NCBI RefSeq assembly: GCF_000346465.2
Contig: NC_034011.1
Location: 5,236,440 to 5,300,439, forward strand
Length of the DNA: 64,000 nt
Reading direction: 5' to 3'
Source of the DNA: Prunus persica
Lineage: Eukaryota > Streptophyta > Magnoliopsida > Rosales > Rosaceae
A program made the position numbers and the translations under genes. Below, one piece after another: positions 12,211-23,260 of the stretch. Below the pieces are notes generated by a model. The model saw only the letters and a program-made list of their open reading frames with translations, was not told the DNA's origin and made no database searches. Each line of letters opens with the position of its first letter. The stretch's first letter is position 1.

Positions 12211-12670
12211 TTAGTTATGTGGTAAGGTACTACTTATGCTGCATTTCTCTGAGCAAGAATCCACACAGTCGCCCACTTTCCCCATCTCTGCGTGCGAAAG
12301 AGAACTCAAGTTAAAAGAAGTTAAATCCATAAAAGTAATAAAAATACTAAATAATTTTTTAAAAAGAGTAGCTAGCTATACCTGGGTTTTCTGTATCGAT
12401 CAAACTGGCACACATGGAAGAAGCACATCCAAGCTTACAAAAGTAGTGATCGTCTTTGGGTACACTAAGTAAAGAAGGGCTGATGGCCAAGCATTGTGCT
12501 ATGCACGTGCCGGCACACGTGATAGCGCCAAACATGCTACCTTTGACACACTTAGGGAGGCAGCTGGCGTAGCAGTCAGGATTGTCGACAGCAGTGGACC
12601 GCCCTGTCAACGTGACCAACAACACCAAGGAAGCCATGGCTGCTCCCATATTCACTCCCTTCTTCTCCAT
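12211..12670 (-). CDS. Thionin-like secreted cysteine-rich peptide 4
   Basis: The exons are 12670-12382 and 12287-12211 with a compact 94-nt GT-AG phase-1 intron; the product is 121 aa starting MEKKGVNM. The signal peptide ends near GRSTAV. The mature part has DNPDCYASCLPKC, then CAGTCIAQC, FCKLGCASSMC and NPG at the junction. Exon 2 gives CVDSCSEKC and ends at TAA. Similarity to gene 3 extends through the VDNP start and the LLSVPKDDHYFCK region. No frame problems were seen, so it is likely functional. Confidence 0.9.
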
Positions 12671-12797
12671 TTTTTTTAGTTTAACCCTAGATCTCTGTGC
12701 TTAAATCAAGCTAGTAATTAGAAGAAGAAGATGTCACAAATAATATAATTCAAACCTAAATAGCAGCTCTCTAGGCTCTGGCTAGCTATAGAACTTC

Positions 12798-12805
12798 TAT
12801 TTATA
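12798..12805 (-). promoter_or_regulatory. TATA box of thionin-like gene 4
   Basis: TATAAATA on the minus strand, 128 bp upstream of the ATG. The downstream GGG context of the paralogues is missing here. Confidence 0.6.
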
Positions 12806-13574
12806 GAGATTGGTTTTTTCATTTTTTTAATTTAGTTTTAGCTGAATAATGCGTAAGCCTTCGTATATGTATGTAAGCCCACATGCATTGTTATACATCT
12901 AGTGATCTGTACATGTAACATGTGGATTGTCGAAGATTAACCGTGACTCAGACATAAGTGAATGATGGTAAGTCAATGGGTGTGTGTGCCCCTCCCCAAG
13001 TTAGATGGGCAATACTGAGTAAGCTTTAATTTAGTGTACATAAATACGGGACAGAAAAAGTACGTAAAAAATCTTACATGCGTGTGTTTTAGTCAAATAG
13101 TGATCATGATAAACTACAAGGACGTACGTGGAGAGGAGAAAGACTTGAGAACTCGTTTAATTCACATATTAAAAGTTTGAAAATGAAGAATTTGAGCATC
13201 CAACTCAAAATTAATTAATAATAAATACGGATCTTAAACGTTCGAAACTCTTACTCATGAAGGAGAAACCTCAAACCCTTGGGCGCCCCCTGGGTATGCA
13301 ATTCTCCTGTCTTTGGAATGCACTAGTTGCACTATTTAATGACTACATCATCCAAATTACAACTTAAAAATACCTTTTTTTATCTTAAAAATCTTGCCAT
13401 TTCTTTATGATGGGTGGTGGGTCTAGCAATCCAAAGAAAAACATTTGGACAAATTCAAAATTCTGTTTCTCAATTACAATCAAAGGGGTTTCTTTCTAAT
13501 GCATGTTATTCTTCTTCTCTTTTTTCTTTTTTTTTTCCTATCGATTTGTTATTGTTGTTTCAACGATTTGTCAT
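12806..13574. other. Intergenic spacer, no gene seen
   Basis: AT-rich sequence without supportable exons. The frame at 13414-13656 runs into the TRIM element and is not a gene. Confidence 0.5.
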
Positions 13575-13579
13575 ACCAG

Positions 13580-13942
13580 TGAAGAAAGTTGAAGTTCTAC
13601 CCAAAAACCAATTGGCAATGGGGAGAGTAGCCCAACTCCTTATAAACCCTTGCTAGGTTTCTCAACTTTTTAATGTGGGACTTTTTACCTTCACATTCTC
13701 ACACGCCCCGCACATGTGGCAAATTTTCAAGCCTAAAACGTAGACAACACATATTGGGTAATGTGGAGCACGTGTGGCCGTTGGGCTTTCACACGTGGGC
13801 TAACCTGCTCTAATACCAAGAAGGAAGTTGAAGTTCCACCCCAAAACCAATTGGCAATGGGGGGAGTAGCCCAACTCCTTATAAGCCCTTGCTAGGTTTC
13901 TCAACTTTCCAATGTAAGACTATTTACCTTCACATTCTCACA
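13580..13942 (-). mobile_element. TRIM-like mini LTR retrotransposon, complete
   Basis: Two direct repeats of 124 bp (13580-13703 and 13819-13942) flank a 115-bp centre. The left copy starts TG and both end CA; the right copy has A for the first T. ACCAG is duplicated on both sides (13575-13579 and 13943-13947). Read on the minus strand, TTGGTATTAGAGCAGG follows the 5' repeat, a diverged initiator-Met-tRNA primer site (canonical TGGTATCAGAGC). There is no coding capacity. Fragments of the family occur at 46476, 55518 and 57390. Confidence 0.85.
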
Positions 13943-14264
13943 ACCAGATGATGACGTGGTATGCCATAGAGTTTTTTTTGGCACGATGAGGTGGTATGAC
14001 AAGGACCTAAACATTTTTTTTCCCCACAATATTGGGCTTAATTGGTTCAAGGATTCTATTATGAATCCGTTGTTCTTTTACCCACACAAAATTCAAGACA
14101 ATAAAATTGCAAACACACTTTAACAATCCATATGAGAGTAATATTTATCTTCCATATATTTTTATTTTAAAATTAGCTTACATATATCTTGGCAGAAACT
14201 TCACTCATTTGTGAAAGTATATATAACATCATAATTAATTAACCAAAACCCCCTAGTCCTTGTT

Positions 14265-14720
14265 CTAATTAGGTGGTAAGGTATTCATCATGGTGCATTT
14301 CTCTGAGCAAGAATCGGCACAGCCACCCACTTTCGCAATCTCTGCACGCAAAAGAGAACTCAGATTAATTGAAGGAAAGTTGAATAAATCTGTGCAAAAG
14401 AGACTAGTGGAGGGCTTGAAACTCTAGAAGTACCATATACCTGGGTTTTCTCTAGTGATGAAACTGGCACACAAGGAAGAAGCACAACCAAGCTTGCAGA
14501 AGTAGTGATTGTCTTTTGGGACACTGCGTAATGAAGGACTTGCCGTCATGCAGTTTGCGGCGCAAAAACCGCTGCATATAAGGGTCGCCAACGGGCCACC
14601 GTAGAGACAAGTGAGGCATTGGGCGTAACACAGTGGATTCTCAACAGCTCTGGTACTGTTGGACTGCCCCAACACCAAGAAAGCGATGATCGCTAAAGAC
14701 ATCACCTCCTTCTTATCCAT
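14265..14720 (-). CDS. Thionin-like secreted cysteine-rich peptide 5
   Basis: The exons are 14720-14441 and 14341-14265 with a 99-nt GT-AG phase-1 intron; the product is 118 aa. I chose MDKKEVMS at 14720 over the in-frame ATG at 14765 because the latter lies 19 bp from the TATA box. The signal peptide ends near STRAV. The mature part has ENPLCYAQC, LTC, then CSGFCAANC, FCKLGCASSLC and NPG. Exon 2 gives CADSCSEKC, with alanine in place of the usual valine. The first C-x3-C-x3-C block has shifted to C-x3-C-x2-C, a small change in the disulfide framework. Confidence 0.88.
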
Positions 14721-14783
14721 TTTTTGTCTCTGGCTCACAACACAAGATATATCACAACCAATCAAACCTAAAATTTCTGTCCC

Positions 14784-14791
14784 TATTTATA
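14784..14791 (-). promoter_or_regulatory. TATA box of thionin-like gene 5
   Basis: TATAAATA followed by GGG on the minus strand, about 64 bp upstream of the chosen ATG, as in genes 2 and 3. Confidence 0.7.
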
Positions 14792-15744
14792 AAGACTCGG
14801 TATGTTGAAGTATTTCAGGACTATTAAGGTAGTTTTATTGATTTCTTATGGACTTGAAAAAAATAGTCCCTTTCATTTTGAGGGACACTCTTGTAGGGTC
14901 ATTCGTATTGTATTTCGATCATTCGAACCGTCTTTTTTTAAGTATCATTTCAAAGGTCATCTATACAAAAAATCACTAAATTCCATTTGACCACTCAATC
15001 ATGGGACTACACTGGGCTACAACCTAGGTAGCTTTTTGAAGAAATTTTTTAAAACCTATTGGCTCATGTAAGGTTTTTGAAGAAAAATAAAATTAAACTT
15101 ATATAGCCCATTAACTTGCAGTTTCCACTTGTGGTTGGGGACCTCGTTTTGTGGTCTTCTTGGCAGTTTCCCCACTATTTATATGAAGATATCTTTTTAG
15201 ACACCAAAAAAAAAAAAAAAAAAAAAGGTAAATAAACTCAATAATAGGGAAATATTATTTTTCTTAAGTCTGTTTTGTGGTCTACTTAGCGGTTTTCTCC
15301 ATTTCTTTTGTGTTAACCTTTTTTTTCATTTAATTTGTATTAGTTATATGCTAAATATATTGGAAATTAGCTCAGAGGGCTATGAACTAGCGTGGGTTTA
15401 CATAATTTAATGTGTACTTTTATTTCTAGAAAATATATAGAAATTGTAAATTAAAAATTATCATTAGATTTTAAGCTAAAAAGTTTATCTAGCCCACCTG
15501 TCGAAAAATTCCTGGTTATGCTCTTACACTCAATTAAATGGTTGTTATTTTATATTGTTTTCTTGAAGCATTGTGTTCTTATATTTTGTTGGTCACAACT
15601 AGATGTCTTAACAACTTTCAATTTGTCTTATTTTTTGCAAAAATGATCTATGAATGAATACTTGAAAAATAGATGGAATCATCTAAATAAACGTTAGAAG
15701 AGTTATGACCTTAAGATGTTTGAATCTTCAAGGATTGGGATAAC
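14792..15744. other. Intergenic spacer, no gene seen
   Basis: AT-rich with a poly-A run near 15207-15226. No TIRs, LTRs or exons were recognised. Confidence 0.5.
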
Positions 15745-16135
15745 TCAGTTTGGAGCCCTGGTTTCAGTCTCTCTTCCTGCAGGTTTGTATTCAGTTTTCG
15801 CCTTCTCCTCCTTCTTTAGGTCATGCAAAGAGTATCATGGGTTGCCCAAGATTGATCGACATACGAAAAAGAATCCAATGCTATGTCTTAGATGTGCTCC
15901 TGATTTGATAGGCAAAAGTACTGAGTAAAGGTTTTGGTGCACATGTTGGTTGCGGAAGATTTATTCCAACTCCCACACCACAAGTGCATGGTATTTTTTT
16001 ATTTTTCTTTTCTTTTCTTTTGGGTATGGCAGTGTTAGTCAAGAAGGCTAATTGTATCCTAAGTAATTGGAGGAATTGTATGTACCTCAAGAATTAATAG
16101 GCCACTCTAAAACAGTCATATGAATTATGGGCTCA
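15745..16135. repeat. Duplicated segment, copy A
   Basis: It matches 19320-19700 over its length with scattered substitutions and small indels. The plus-strand frame here ends RCAPDLIGKSTE-stop, just after a TTTCAGTCTCTCTTCCTGCAG splice-acceptor-like sequence, so the duplicated unit may contain an old last exon. The protein is not recognised. Confidence 0.7.
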
Positions 16136-16725
16136 ATTCTGTTGAAAGTGTCATCCTCGTATTCAAGTGAGTTGAATTTAAAGTCTTCCTTCAATTAAGT
16201 GAAGACAACTACCACTCAGTGAGGGACATACGAGAAATATCCCAAAAATGGTCTCAACTAATTCCTAAAAGATAAGCAAAAAGCCTAAAACTAAAAAGTA
16301 GAAACAAATTTAAATATTTTCTCACTTTTAGCTTTTATGTATTTTCCTTCACTTTTTATCCTTTTCAAGTGAAAAAGAAAAAAAATTCAAAACACAGCTA
16401 CTTCATTTTAAAGCCACAAATACATAAAACAATAGTCTATTAAAATAAATAAATAAACAAGAGTCTACGTCCAACAAAAATCATTTATAGATACCGATAT
16501 ATAAATAATAAAAAATTTAAAAACCTATTGTCATGTTGTGAGAACGTCAATTACATATATGTTAAATTTGATTTGGATGGTGGTAAGATCCATCGTAGAT
16601 CTTCGTTATAATTTCTTTGTGTTCATAAAAATTTAAAACTAAAAAAAAAAAAACACATGTTACTGCCATGTTTGGCCTCTACACAACAACAGCACAATCA
16701 CACCGGAGGGCAGAAAGGGCTATGT
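16136..16725. other. Intergenic spacer, no gene seen
   Basis: AT-rich, with poly-A near 16640. No supportable exon. Confidence 0.45.
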
Positions 16726-16947
16726 CTATGGTAGAGGCAGTGAGCCAAACAATCCACAAGACACCATTCTGTCACCGAAATTCTTCCACGTTTTTGACAT
16801 TGCAAGAAACACCTCGTCACAGCAATCACTACTGTGATCATCAAGATGTGGAATTAGACGGTGATGATGAGATGGTTGAGACATTTGGGCCCTCCCAGTA
16901 ACCAAAACCAAAATAAGAAAAAATATTGACACCACAAGAATTCTCAT
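16726..16947 (-). CDS. Candidate small secreted peptide, unrecognised
   Basis: A 73-codon frame starting MRILVVSIFFLILVLVTGRA has a textbook signal peptide with a cleavage-like GRA-Q. It is followed by a His-rich segment (SHHH), a CC pair and one further Cys before a stop. I do not recognise the family. A longer in-frame start at 16977 only adds a phenylalanine-rich leader. It could be a short secreted peptide gene, one exon of a longer gene, or a chance hydrophobic frame. Confidence 0.3.
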   Translation of the reverse strand: MRILVVSIFFLILVLVTGRAQMSQPSHHHRLIPHLDDHSSDCCDEVFLAMSKTWKNFGDRMVSCGLFGSLPLP

Positions 16948-18634
16948 GGATTTAAAAGAAGGAAAAAAAAAAAACACTAACTAAAATTGACCAATTGTGA
17001 TTGCACTGGCACCGCCTTGTTCCCTAAGCAAGCAAAAGACCAGTGCAGAAGAATTGCCGAGCAAATCTCCTTTGGCATAAAGCACACTACAAGAATAATG
17101 CAAGGCTTTGCTCACTGAGGCCCAGCCGGAAGCATTTATAATTGTAAGTGGCCACATGCCAGAGGAGACTTTGCCCTGTAATTGATCTAACTGCACAACC
17201 AAAGTTGAAAGTTGCAGAGAGATGCACCGGAGAGACCGTTATTTATGCTAACCCAGAGGAAGCATATCCTAAGGATCCTAAGGAACAATGCTTTCGTTTG
17301 TGTGTTGAAAAGTACACCTTTATCCATAAATCCCGTCCCACTTTTTCATGGTACAAAATTTTAGCTGTACAGACTACTTCATGAAGCTGATTTTAAAAAA
17401 ATGTGACTGTAATTAATCAACTTCTCAGTGCTAATCAGTACCATAAATGAGAAATTAATTCTCTAATTCGTTGTTGACTCGGGTTCTCGCTTAATTACAT
17501 CAACTAATGAGTCACTGTGGTTTAACAAACATGCAGTTTTACTAGCTTGCTAGGACGTGAAACAATATAAGCCAGTCATTGTTGAAAATCTTGAAAAGAA
17601 AATATGGGAAGCATTCTAAATATATAAGAAGGAAGATTCAGAGCATGTTCTCAATCTATCTTTTTCTTCTACTTGGTAATGTCACTTTCATTGCTTTCAG
17701 GACCAGCCAAATGGACCTAACAAAAGTTGATTTTGTTAGAGAAAACACTCGAGCCTGCATTCATGAATTCAACTCATGTGATGGACACACACACACACAT
17801 ATATATATATATAGTTCTATTATTTATTTGCAGCAACATACTGATTCTTTTATTTTTATTTTCCATAAAATTATATTATGATCACCAAGATCTAAATTTG
17901 ACAGTTGCATCTAAATTTCGGGACAAATCTATTAGCTAGGAAGTTTAGACTCCTCAACGTGTACGAGTTTTTAGGGTTTTATGTGGTTTTGGCAGAAACA
18001 TGTCATGATTTTAGAAAGCTGCAGCAGGATATCCCCTAGAACTCAAGTATATCCTCTAAATTGTTAAAATTAATGCACACTTGTGTCTTGAATAATATAG
18101 AATAATCTAGAAAAATTGAGAGAAGTTGACAAGTTAAAGTCGGCTCTACACTAGAAACATCCTACTAATTATATAATGTATTGTAACTAGATAATTCTAG
18201 ATTTATAGGACAACTAGTGGCTGAAAACACTCGAAAGTCGGTTACTGTGCAACAACCGACTTGACTAGTTATTTGCCAACTTAGAGGGTTGGTTTAGCAA
18301 CTCTATAAATATGCAAGCAGCCCACTTATGTAATCAAGCAAGAAAAGCTGAAAACTACCAGCTGCCCTGTATCCAACTAAGTCTCTAAAGCTTTGTAACT
18401 TTCCTCCATTCAAATATAATTACCTCGCTACTCTTTCAAAAAGTTTTCTATTCCACATCAAGCTATTGTCCTAAACACTAAACTACCAACCATTCTCTAA
18501 ACCTCTTCTCCCTTAAACTAAACCCTAAATTAAAGGCTGTCTTTAATTTGACTCCCTTTTAACCAATCCTTGTGTAACATTTACACCAAAACACTAAATA
18601 TGAATTGGACATCCAACATATATATATATATATA
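16948..18634. other. Gene-poor stretch with weak exon-like pieces
   Basis: A plus-strand frame at about 17190-17310 (RCTGETVIYANPEEAYPKDP, then QCFRLCVEKY) has amino-acid composition like a real exon but no match I recognise. A short frame starting at 17644 (MFSIYLFLLLGNVTF) looks signal-peptide-like. They cannot be joined into a convincing gene. The rest is AT-rich with CA/TA microsatellites near 17786-17813. Confidence 0.35.
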
Positions 18635-19029
18635 CAGTCCCCTTTTATTGAGGGATCCCTCAAATAATTTTATTTGAGGGACGCCCTTTAGGGTACCCTA
18701 CTATTTTTTTCTCAATGATCCAAACTATCTATTTTTTAGATCTTCATTCATAGATCATCCTTACAAAAAATTAGACAAATTGGAAACCGTTTCGACATCC
18801 AATTGTGTCTTACAAAATCAATGAACACGGTGCTTCAAGAAAATACTAAAATTTCAATAACTCAATTGAGTGGTCAAATGATATCTGATTCAAGTGATTT
18901 TTTGTAGAGATGATCTTTGAATGAGTATCTACAAAATAGACGGTTTGGATTAGCGAAATACAAATTGAGTGGGGCCTACAAGGGGTATCCCTCAAATTAT
19001 TTGAGAGATTCCTCAATAGAAGCTCTCTG
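18635..19029. mobile_element. MITE inserted in a TA microsatellite
   Basis: The ends CAGTCCCCTTTTATTGAGG and (reverse complement of the right end) CAGAGAGCTTCTATTGAGG are inverted repeats that continue through CTCAAATAA. Both ends abut TA repeats. A TA target with CAG termini would suit the Tc1/mariner group, though the TA repeats hide any true duplication. A truncated second copy lies at 38725-38888. Confidence 0.75.
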
Positions 19030-19319
19030 TATATATATATGTTTGTGTTCTTAGTGTCAATATTTCTTAATTGTTTTATTTTTCAACTCTCATAATATTT
19101 TATTCGAATCGAAACCCAATCTCTGTTAGCTGAGCTTCTTTTCTGAGGGAAGAAATTAAGTAAGAGGGAGGATCTGCAAAAGTAGAAATTGATGACACTG
19201 TCATGAAAAGAGTATCCCGCAAGTCCTCTACTCCAATTGCCACAAGTCCAATGGACTGTTAATAAAGTCCTCAACTCAAGCTCTCAACTCCTCTAAAGCC
19301 CAAAATGAATAAATTGTTT

Positions 19320-19700
19320 AGTGGAACCCTGGTTTCAGTCTCTCTTCCAGCACATTTGTATTCAGTTTTCGCATTCTCCTCCTTTAGGTCATGCAAAGAG
19401 TATCGTCGGTTGCCCAAGATTGATCGACATACGAACAAATCCAATGCTTAGTCTTAGATGTGCTCCTGATTTGATAGCCAAAAGTACTGAGTAAAGGTTT
19501 TAGTGCATATGTTGGTTGCGGAAGATTTATTCCAACTCCCGCACCACAAGTGCATGGTATTTTTTATTTATTTCTTAACTTTTCTTTTGGGTATGGCAAT
19601 GTTAGTCAAGAAGGCTAATTGTATCATAAGTAATTGAAGGGACTGTATGTACCTCAAGAATTAATAGGCCACTCTAAACAGTCGTATGAATTCTGTTGTC
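19320..19700. repeat. Duplicated segment, copy B
   Basis: This is the second copy of 15745-16135. The KSTE-stop frame is disrupted upstream by a stop (TTAG in place of TATG), so this copy is more decayed as coding sequence. Confidence 0.7.
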
Positions 19701-19816
19701 ACTGCCATAGCCCACTGGTACAAGAATATTGTGCGTTCCGAAACTAGAATATTAGAACTATCGATCAAGTATAAACTAATGCAACTAGGAGAGCATCTTT
19801 TTTTTCATAATGAAGG

Positions 19817-19836
19817 GTATAGCCGTGCGGCTATAC
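19817..19836. repeat. Single palindromic dyad
   Basis: GTATAGCCGTGCGGCTATAC: both arms intact, with central TG. This is an isolated copy, showing the dyad can occur outside arrays. Confidence 0.85.
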
Positions 19837-19851
19837 CGTTTAAATAAAATA

Positions 19852-20040
19852 TACAGAAAATTAGTTAAATACTCATTCCTAGACATAAAACTATAAATAA
19901 ACCCTATACTATTTAATGTATATAAACACATCCAAAATAAACCCAAAAATCGACAGCTGTCGATTTTTTCAATTCAACAGTTATATTGGATTATGGTTTT
20001 GCCCTTTTGCAATTTTGAGAAACAATCGACTTCAATTTTT
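19852..20040. repeat. Element end related to the 22.5-kb Mutator-like TIR
   Basis: It shares with 22530-22680 the run from TTAGTTAAATACTCATTCC, through CCTATACTATTTAA and ACCCAAAAAT, to a GACAGCTGTCGATTTTTT palindrome. A matching right-hand end was not found, so this is a solo or truncated end. Confidence 0.6.
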
Positions 20041-21039
20041 TTTTAAAATCTTTTATTTAAAAGAATTATGTTGTATATTGAAGAGGAATAAGAAGAAGAA
20101 ATGCATGCGCTCATGACTCATGGAGCAGCTTGTGGTGCTCTAGGCTCATCTTCTTCCCCCAATCCTTTCGAAGCTCTAGGCAATGCTCTTATCTGTTCTT
20201 CTTCCAAGACTTAGGTTTGTCGTTCTTCCTCGTTGCTTCTTTCACTTTCAATTTCTCTTCTCTGTTTCAAATTTTCAATCCTCAACGGCGTCATTTTCTT
20301 AGGCTTTCGTTTGATTCACGAGCAGGACGCCCACAGCTTATGTGCCATAATTTTATCCAGACGCTCATGGCCACATGCTGCACCAGATCTGAGAGAAGGC
20401 TCACAAGGATGAGCTTAAGAAGAACGAAGAGACCATTTCAAGGTTAGCCGAATCATATTGGTATGATCCGGTTTGATTATCGCCGAAATTCGAAGCTCGT
20501 TGAGCAATTTCTTTGCGATTTTTTGATTAATTTGAATATGTCGATAGTTCTTTCCCTTAGTTTTGCATTTCGTTTACAAATTGCAATAAATCAATTGATT
20601 AAAAAAAAAAATCTGAAAATTACTTGCTTGCTTATTTGTGTTAGTTCTAACATGATTTGTAATGTTGGTATTGTGTTTCTAGTTATTAGTAGAATGGTTG
20701 AACATCTACATAAACATTTACTGTTTGTATGATGTACATGCTAAGCTACTATTAGTTAGCAATTTTTGTTTCAGTCTTACCACTGCTTTTGCTATTACAG
20801 AAGGATAATAATGTTGTTTACTTGTTAAAATTCCTTTTTCAGCGGGTTGAGACCTATAAGTTATCTAGCCTGGTTTTGCTGCTGTAAATAAATTTTTTTA
20901 ATGTGAAAATATCTAGTGATTTCCCCTCAAATTCATTCCGTGAACCAAACGGGACCTAACTCTCTAAACTCTCTTAGTTATACAAAATTATATATGCAGA
21001 AATACATGCTTACTGCAATGGTTTCTCTATATTGCGCAG
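20041..21039. other. Possible captured sequence, unrecognised
   Basis: Sequence at about 20130-20450 has higher GC and exon-like composition (for example KAHKDELKKNEETISR after an in-frame stop) and ends at a donor-like AAGGTTAGCC. Lying directly inside a Mutator-like end, it could be a captured gene fragment. No gene was recognised. Confidence 0.3.
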
Positions 21040-21104
21040 ATCCTGACAAAGTGCAGGGCTGCGTCATGAACTGCTCGAAGTTGTGCAACAAAACTAATTA
21101 CTAG
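21040..21104 (+). pseudogene. Orphan last exon of a thionin-like gene
   Basis: After an acceptor (TATTGCGCAG) in the family phase, the sequence reads PDKVQGCVMNCSKLCNKTNY then TAG. It lines up with exon 2 of the five thionin-like genes (EKV-x2-CV-x-SCS-x2-C). It is on the plus strand, opposite to the cluster, and no exon 1 was found upstream. It is a broken or rearranged family member, unless a distant exon 1 was missed. Confidence 0.6.
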
Positions 21105-22278
21105 TCCATTACTAGCTTTTGTGCCAGGCCAAAGAGCACTATATATATGTAATGTCCTCATATATTATGGTTATGTATATTTTTGGTTTTTAATAATAAA
21201 AGGGCAATTTTTAGTGACGACTATAATGTTGTTGTTACGATAATGACCACAGTACCTTTTAAAAATAAAACTTTAATTACAATAATATGTATGAGATACT
21301 CGGTTTTTGGGACCCAAATGTCCACCCTTATTACTCCTAATTCTAAAAGGGCTCCTCTTGATCCAAGGGCACTATGTTCGGTTATCTTAGGGGCATTGTA
21401 GTGCAACTATATCCTTAGAAGATCATAAGTTGGTAAATGGTTGTGAGGCTCGGTAGGTATATATATATATCAATGTTGGACTTGTAATCATACTCATGGA
21501 CAATTGATCCATCTTATCGGGTGATCGGAGATGTTTGTTTGGGTGACTGGTGACCAGTGATAGAGGTCGAATTTTTAACTTCGGGGAGAGAGAATAAGCT
21601 TAAACATTTGGAATTTTCCTCTGCAGCCAATGCCCATGCTCTATATGTATTAAAGAGATTGTGAGAAGGATGGGGTTCAATGTCACTTCATGTGAAGCAT
21701 CCAAAATCAAAAGTTTTGAGCCCTTATGAGAAGAAGCCGAAAAAATAAGGTAAACATAGACATTTATTCCAACCAATATGACATTAGAAATTATTTTTTT
21801 CTGATACAAAAGTGATAGTATTTTATTGATGGATAGAAATTATACAAATACAAAAATTGAGCTAAGTTCTACAGAATTAGGCGAGCATCTATACACCAAT
21901 ACGGAATGCGACAATAGTCCATGACTCAACCGAACCCTCCGTATATGTTTGGCAATAATGGCTTTTAATGGTTGGGCTCCAGCTAATTGGGCTAGACGGT
22001 AGAAGAACAAGAAACCGTTTGTCCTGTGGATTTGGACTGTGTAAACGAAAAATTCATGCTGAAATAACTTTCCAAATTTACCCTCTTTCATGACATTTTG
22101 CTTTTATTTCTTTAAAATATAAAAAAGAAATCACAATTTCAAAAAATGGCCTCCTCCCTTAAAGCCATGTTTGGCATTTTTCATTTTTTTAAAATACTTT
22201 TATTTTTATATGCCAATTCAACCATGGAATCATCCCATTAGCTTTTTATATTTTTCTCTTACATACGATTTGAATAGC
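21105..22278. other. Intergenic spacer, no gene seen
   Basis: AT-rich, with a TA run near 21461. No supportable exon or delimited element. Confidence 0.45.
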
Positions 22279-22949
22279 TTAGAGCATTCACAATAATGCT
22301 CTCTATTTCTTAGCTAAAATTTAGTTAAGAATATAAGAAAGCTATTTTAGGAGCTCTTTAAAAAATTTCAACTCCAACCATACTCCATAATTTGAAGAGT
22401 CATAAATGCTATAACTCTTTTTTGATTGGTCCATTTCTATTAAAAAATAAAATAAAAAATAGTTAGCATTATATAAATATTTGAAATACTCATTAAATAA
22501 AACATCATTAAAAATATACAAAATTAGTGAAATACCCATTCCTAGACATGAAACTATAAATATACCCTATACTATTTAAAGTATAGAAACACACCCAAAA
22601 TAAACCCAAAAATTGACAGCTGTCGATTTTTTAAATTCAATAGCAATGTTGAATTATTGTTTTGCCCTTTTGCCCAAAATAAACCCAGCTCCAAGGCTCA
22701 ATTAAAATAATCGACGATTGCTCCTTCAAAATCTCGGAGCTGGTTTGTGAGAAATCGATGAGCTGCCGATTTAACTAACCTCACCGTCGGAGCCGCAACT
22801 CTAATTTTCATTGCTTTCTAGATCTCTCACTTGCTTTCTCACAGATCTTGCAGCTATTTCCAGATCTCATAGCTCAATCTCTGGCATCTTAGTCATATGC
22901 AAGGTTTTTTTACAACTCAGGAGGTGGACTCGGGTCCTGATCCATGAGG

Positions 22950-23260
22950 CCGACTCTTTCCTCCATCAACAATGATGCGTTGCAGAGGGCTTTTCTCTAT
23001 TCGGTGAGATCATCGAATCGAAGATCATCAACGACCGTGAGACCGAGAGGTCTAGGGGCTTCGGCTTCGTCACTTTCAACCACGAGAAGGCCATAAGGGA
23101 CGCGATCGAAGGCATAAACGGCTAGAACATCGACGGTCGTAACATCACCGTCAATGAGGCCCAATCTGGTGGAAGCGGCGATGGTGGTGGTGGTAATGGA
23201 GGTTAAAGCTGTGGAGGATATGGTGGCGTTGGCTACGGATCTAACGGCGTTGGCTACTAA
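22950..23260 (+). pseudogene. Glycine-rich RNA-binding protein (RRM) pseudogene
   Basis: The plus-strand frame shows ALQRAF, then after a frameshift FGEIIESKIINDRETERSRG, the RNP1 motif RGFGFVTF (near 23054-23077), and VNEAQSGG, running into a glycine-rich tail. This is the order of plant GRP7/GRP8-type proteins: one RRM followed by Gly-rich repeats, acting in RNA binding. Breaks are a frameshift near 22995, an in-frame TAG at 23123, a TAA at 23204 and loss of the RNP2 strand. No intron interrupts the RRM, so a retro-copy or an exon capture by the surrounding Mutator-like element is likely. Confidence 0.8.

Noticed and set aside
13580..13942. Cassandra-type TRIM
   Set aside because: No 5S rRNA-like promoter sequence is visible in the 124-bp repeats, so a different TRIM family is more likely.
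2588..14720. Calling the cluster classical thionins
   Set aside because: The genes have the thionin-like precursor layout, but the C-x3-C-x3-C spacing and FCKLGC block differ from the compact basic thionin core, so 'thionin-like' is the safer name.
20130..20447. A gene at 20.1-20.5 kb
   Set aside because: Composition is exon-like, but the frame contains stops in the most protein-like reading and no family was recognised.
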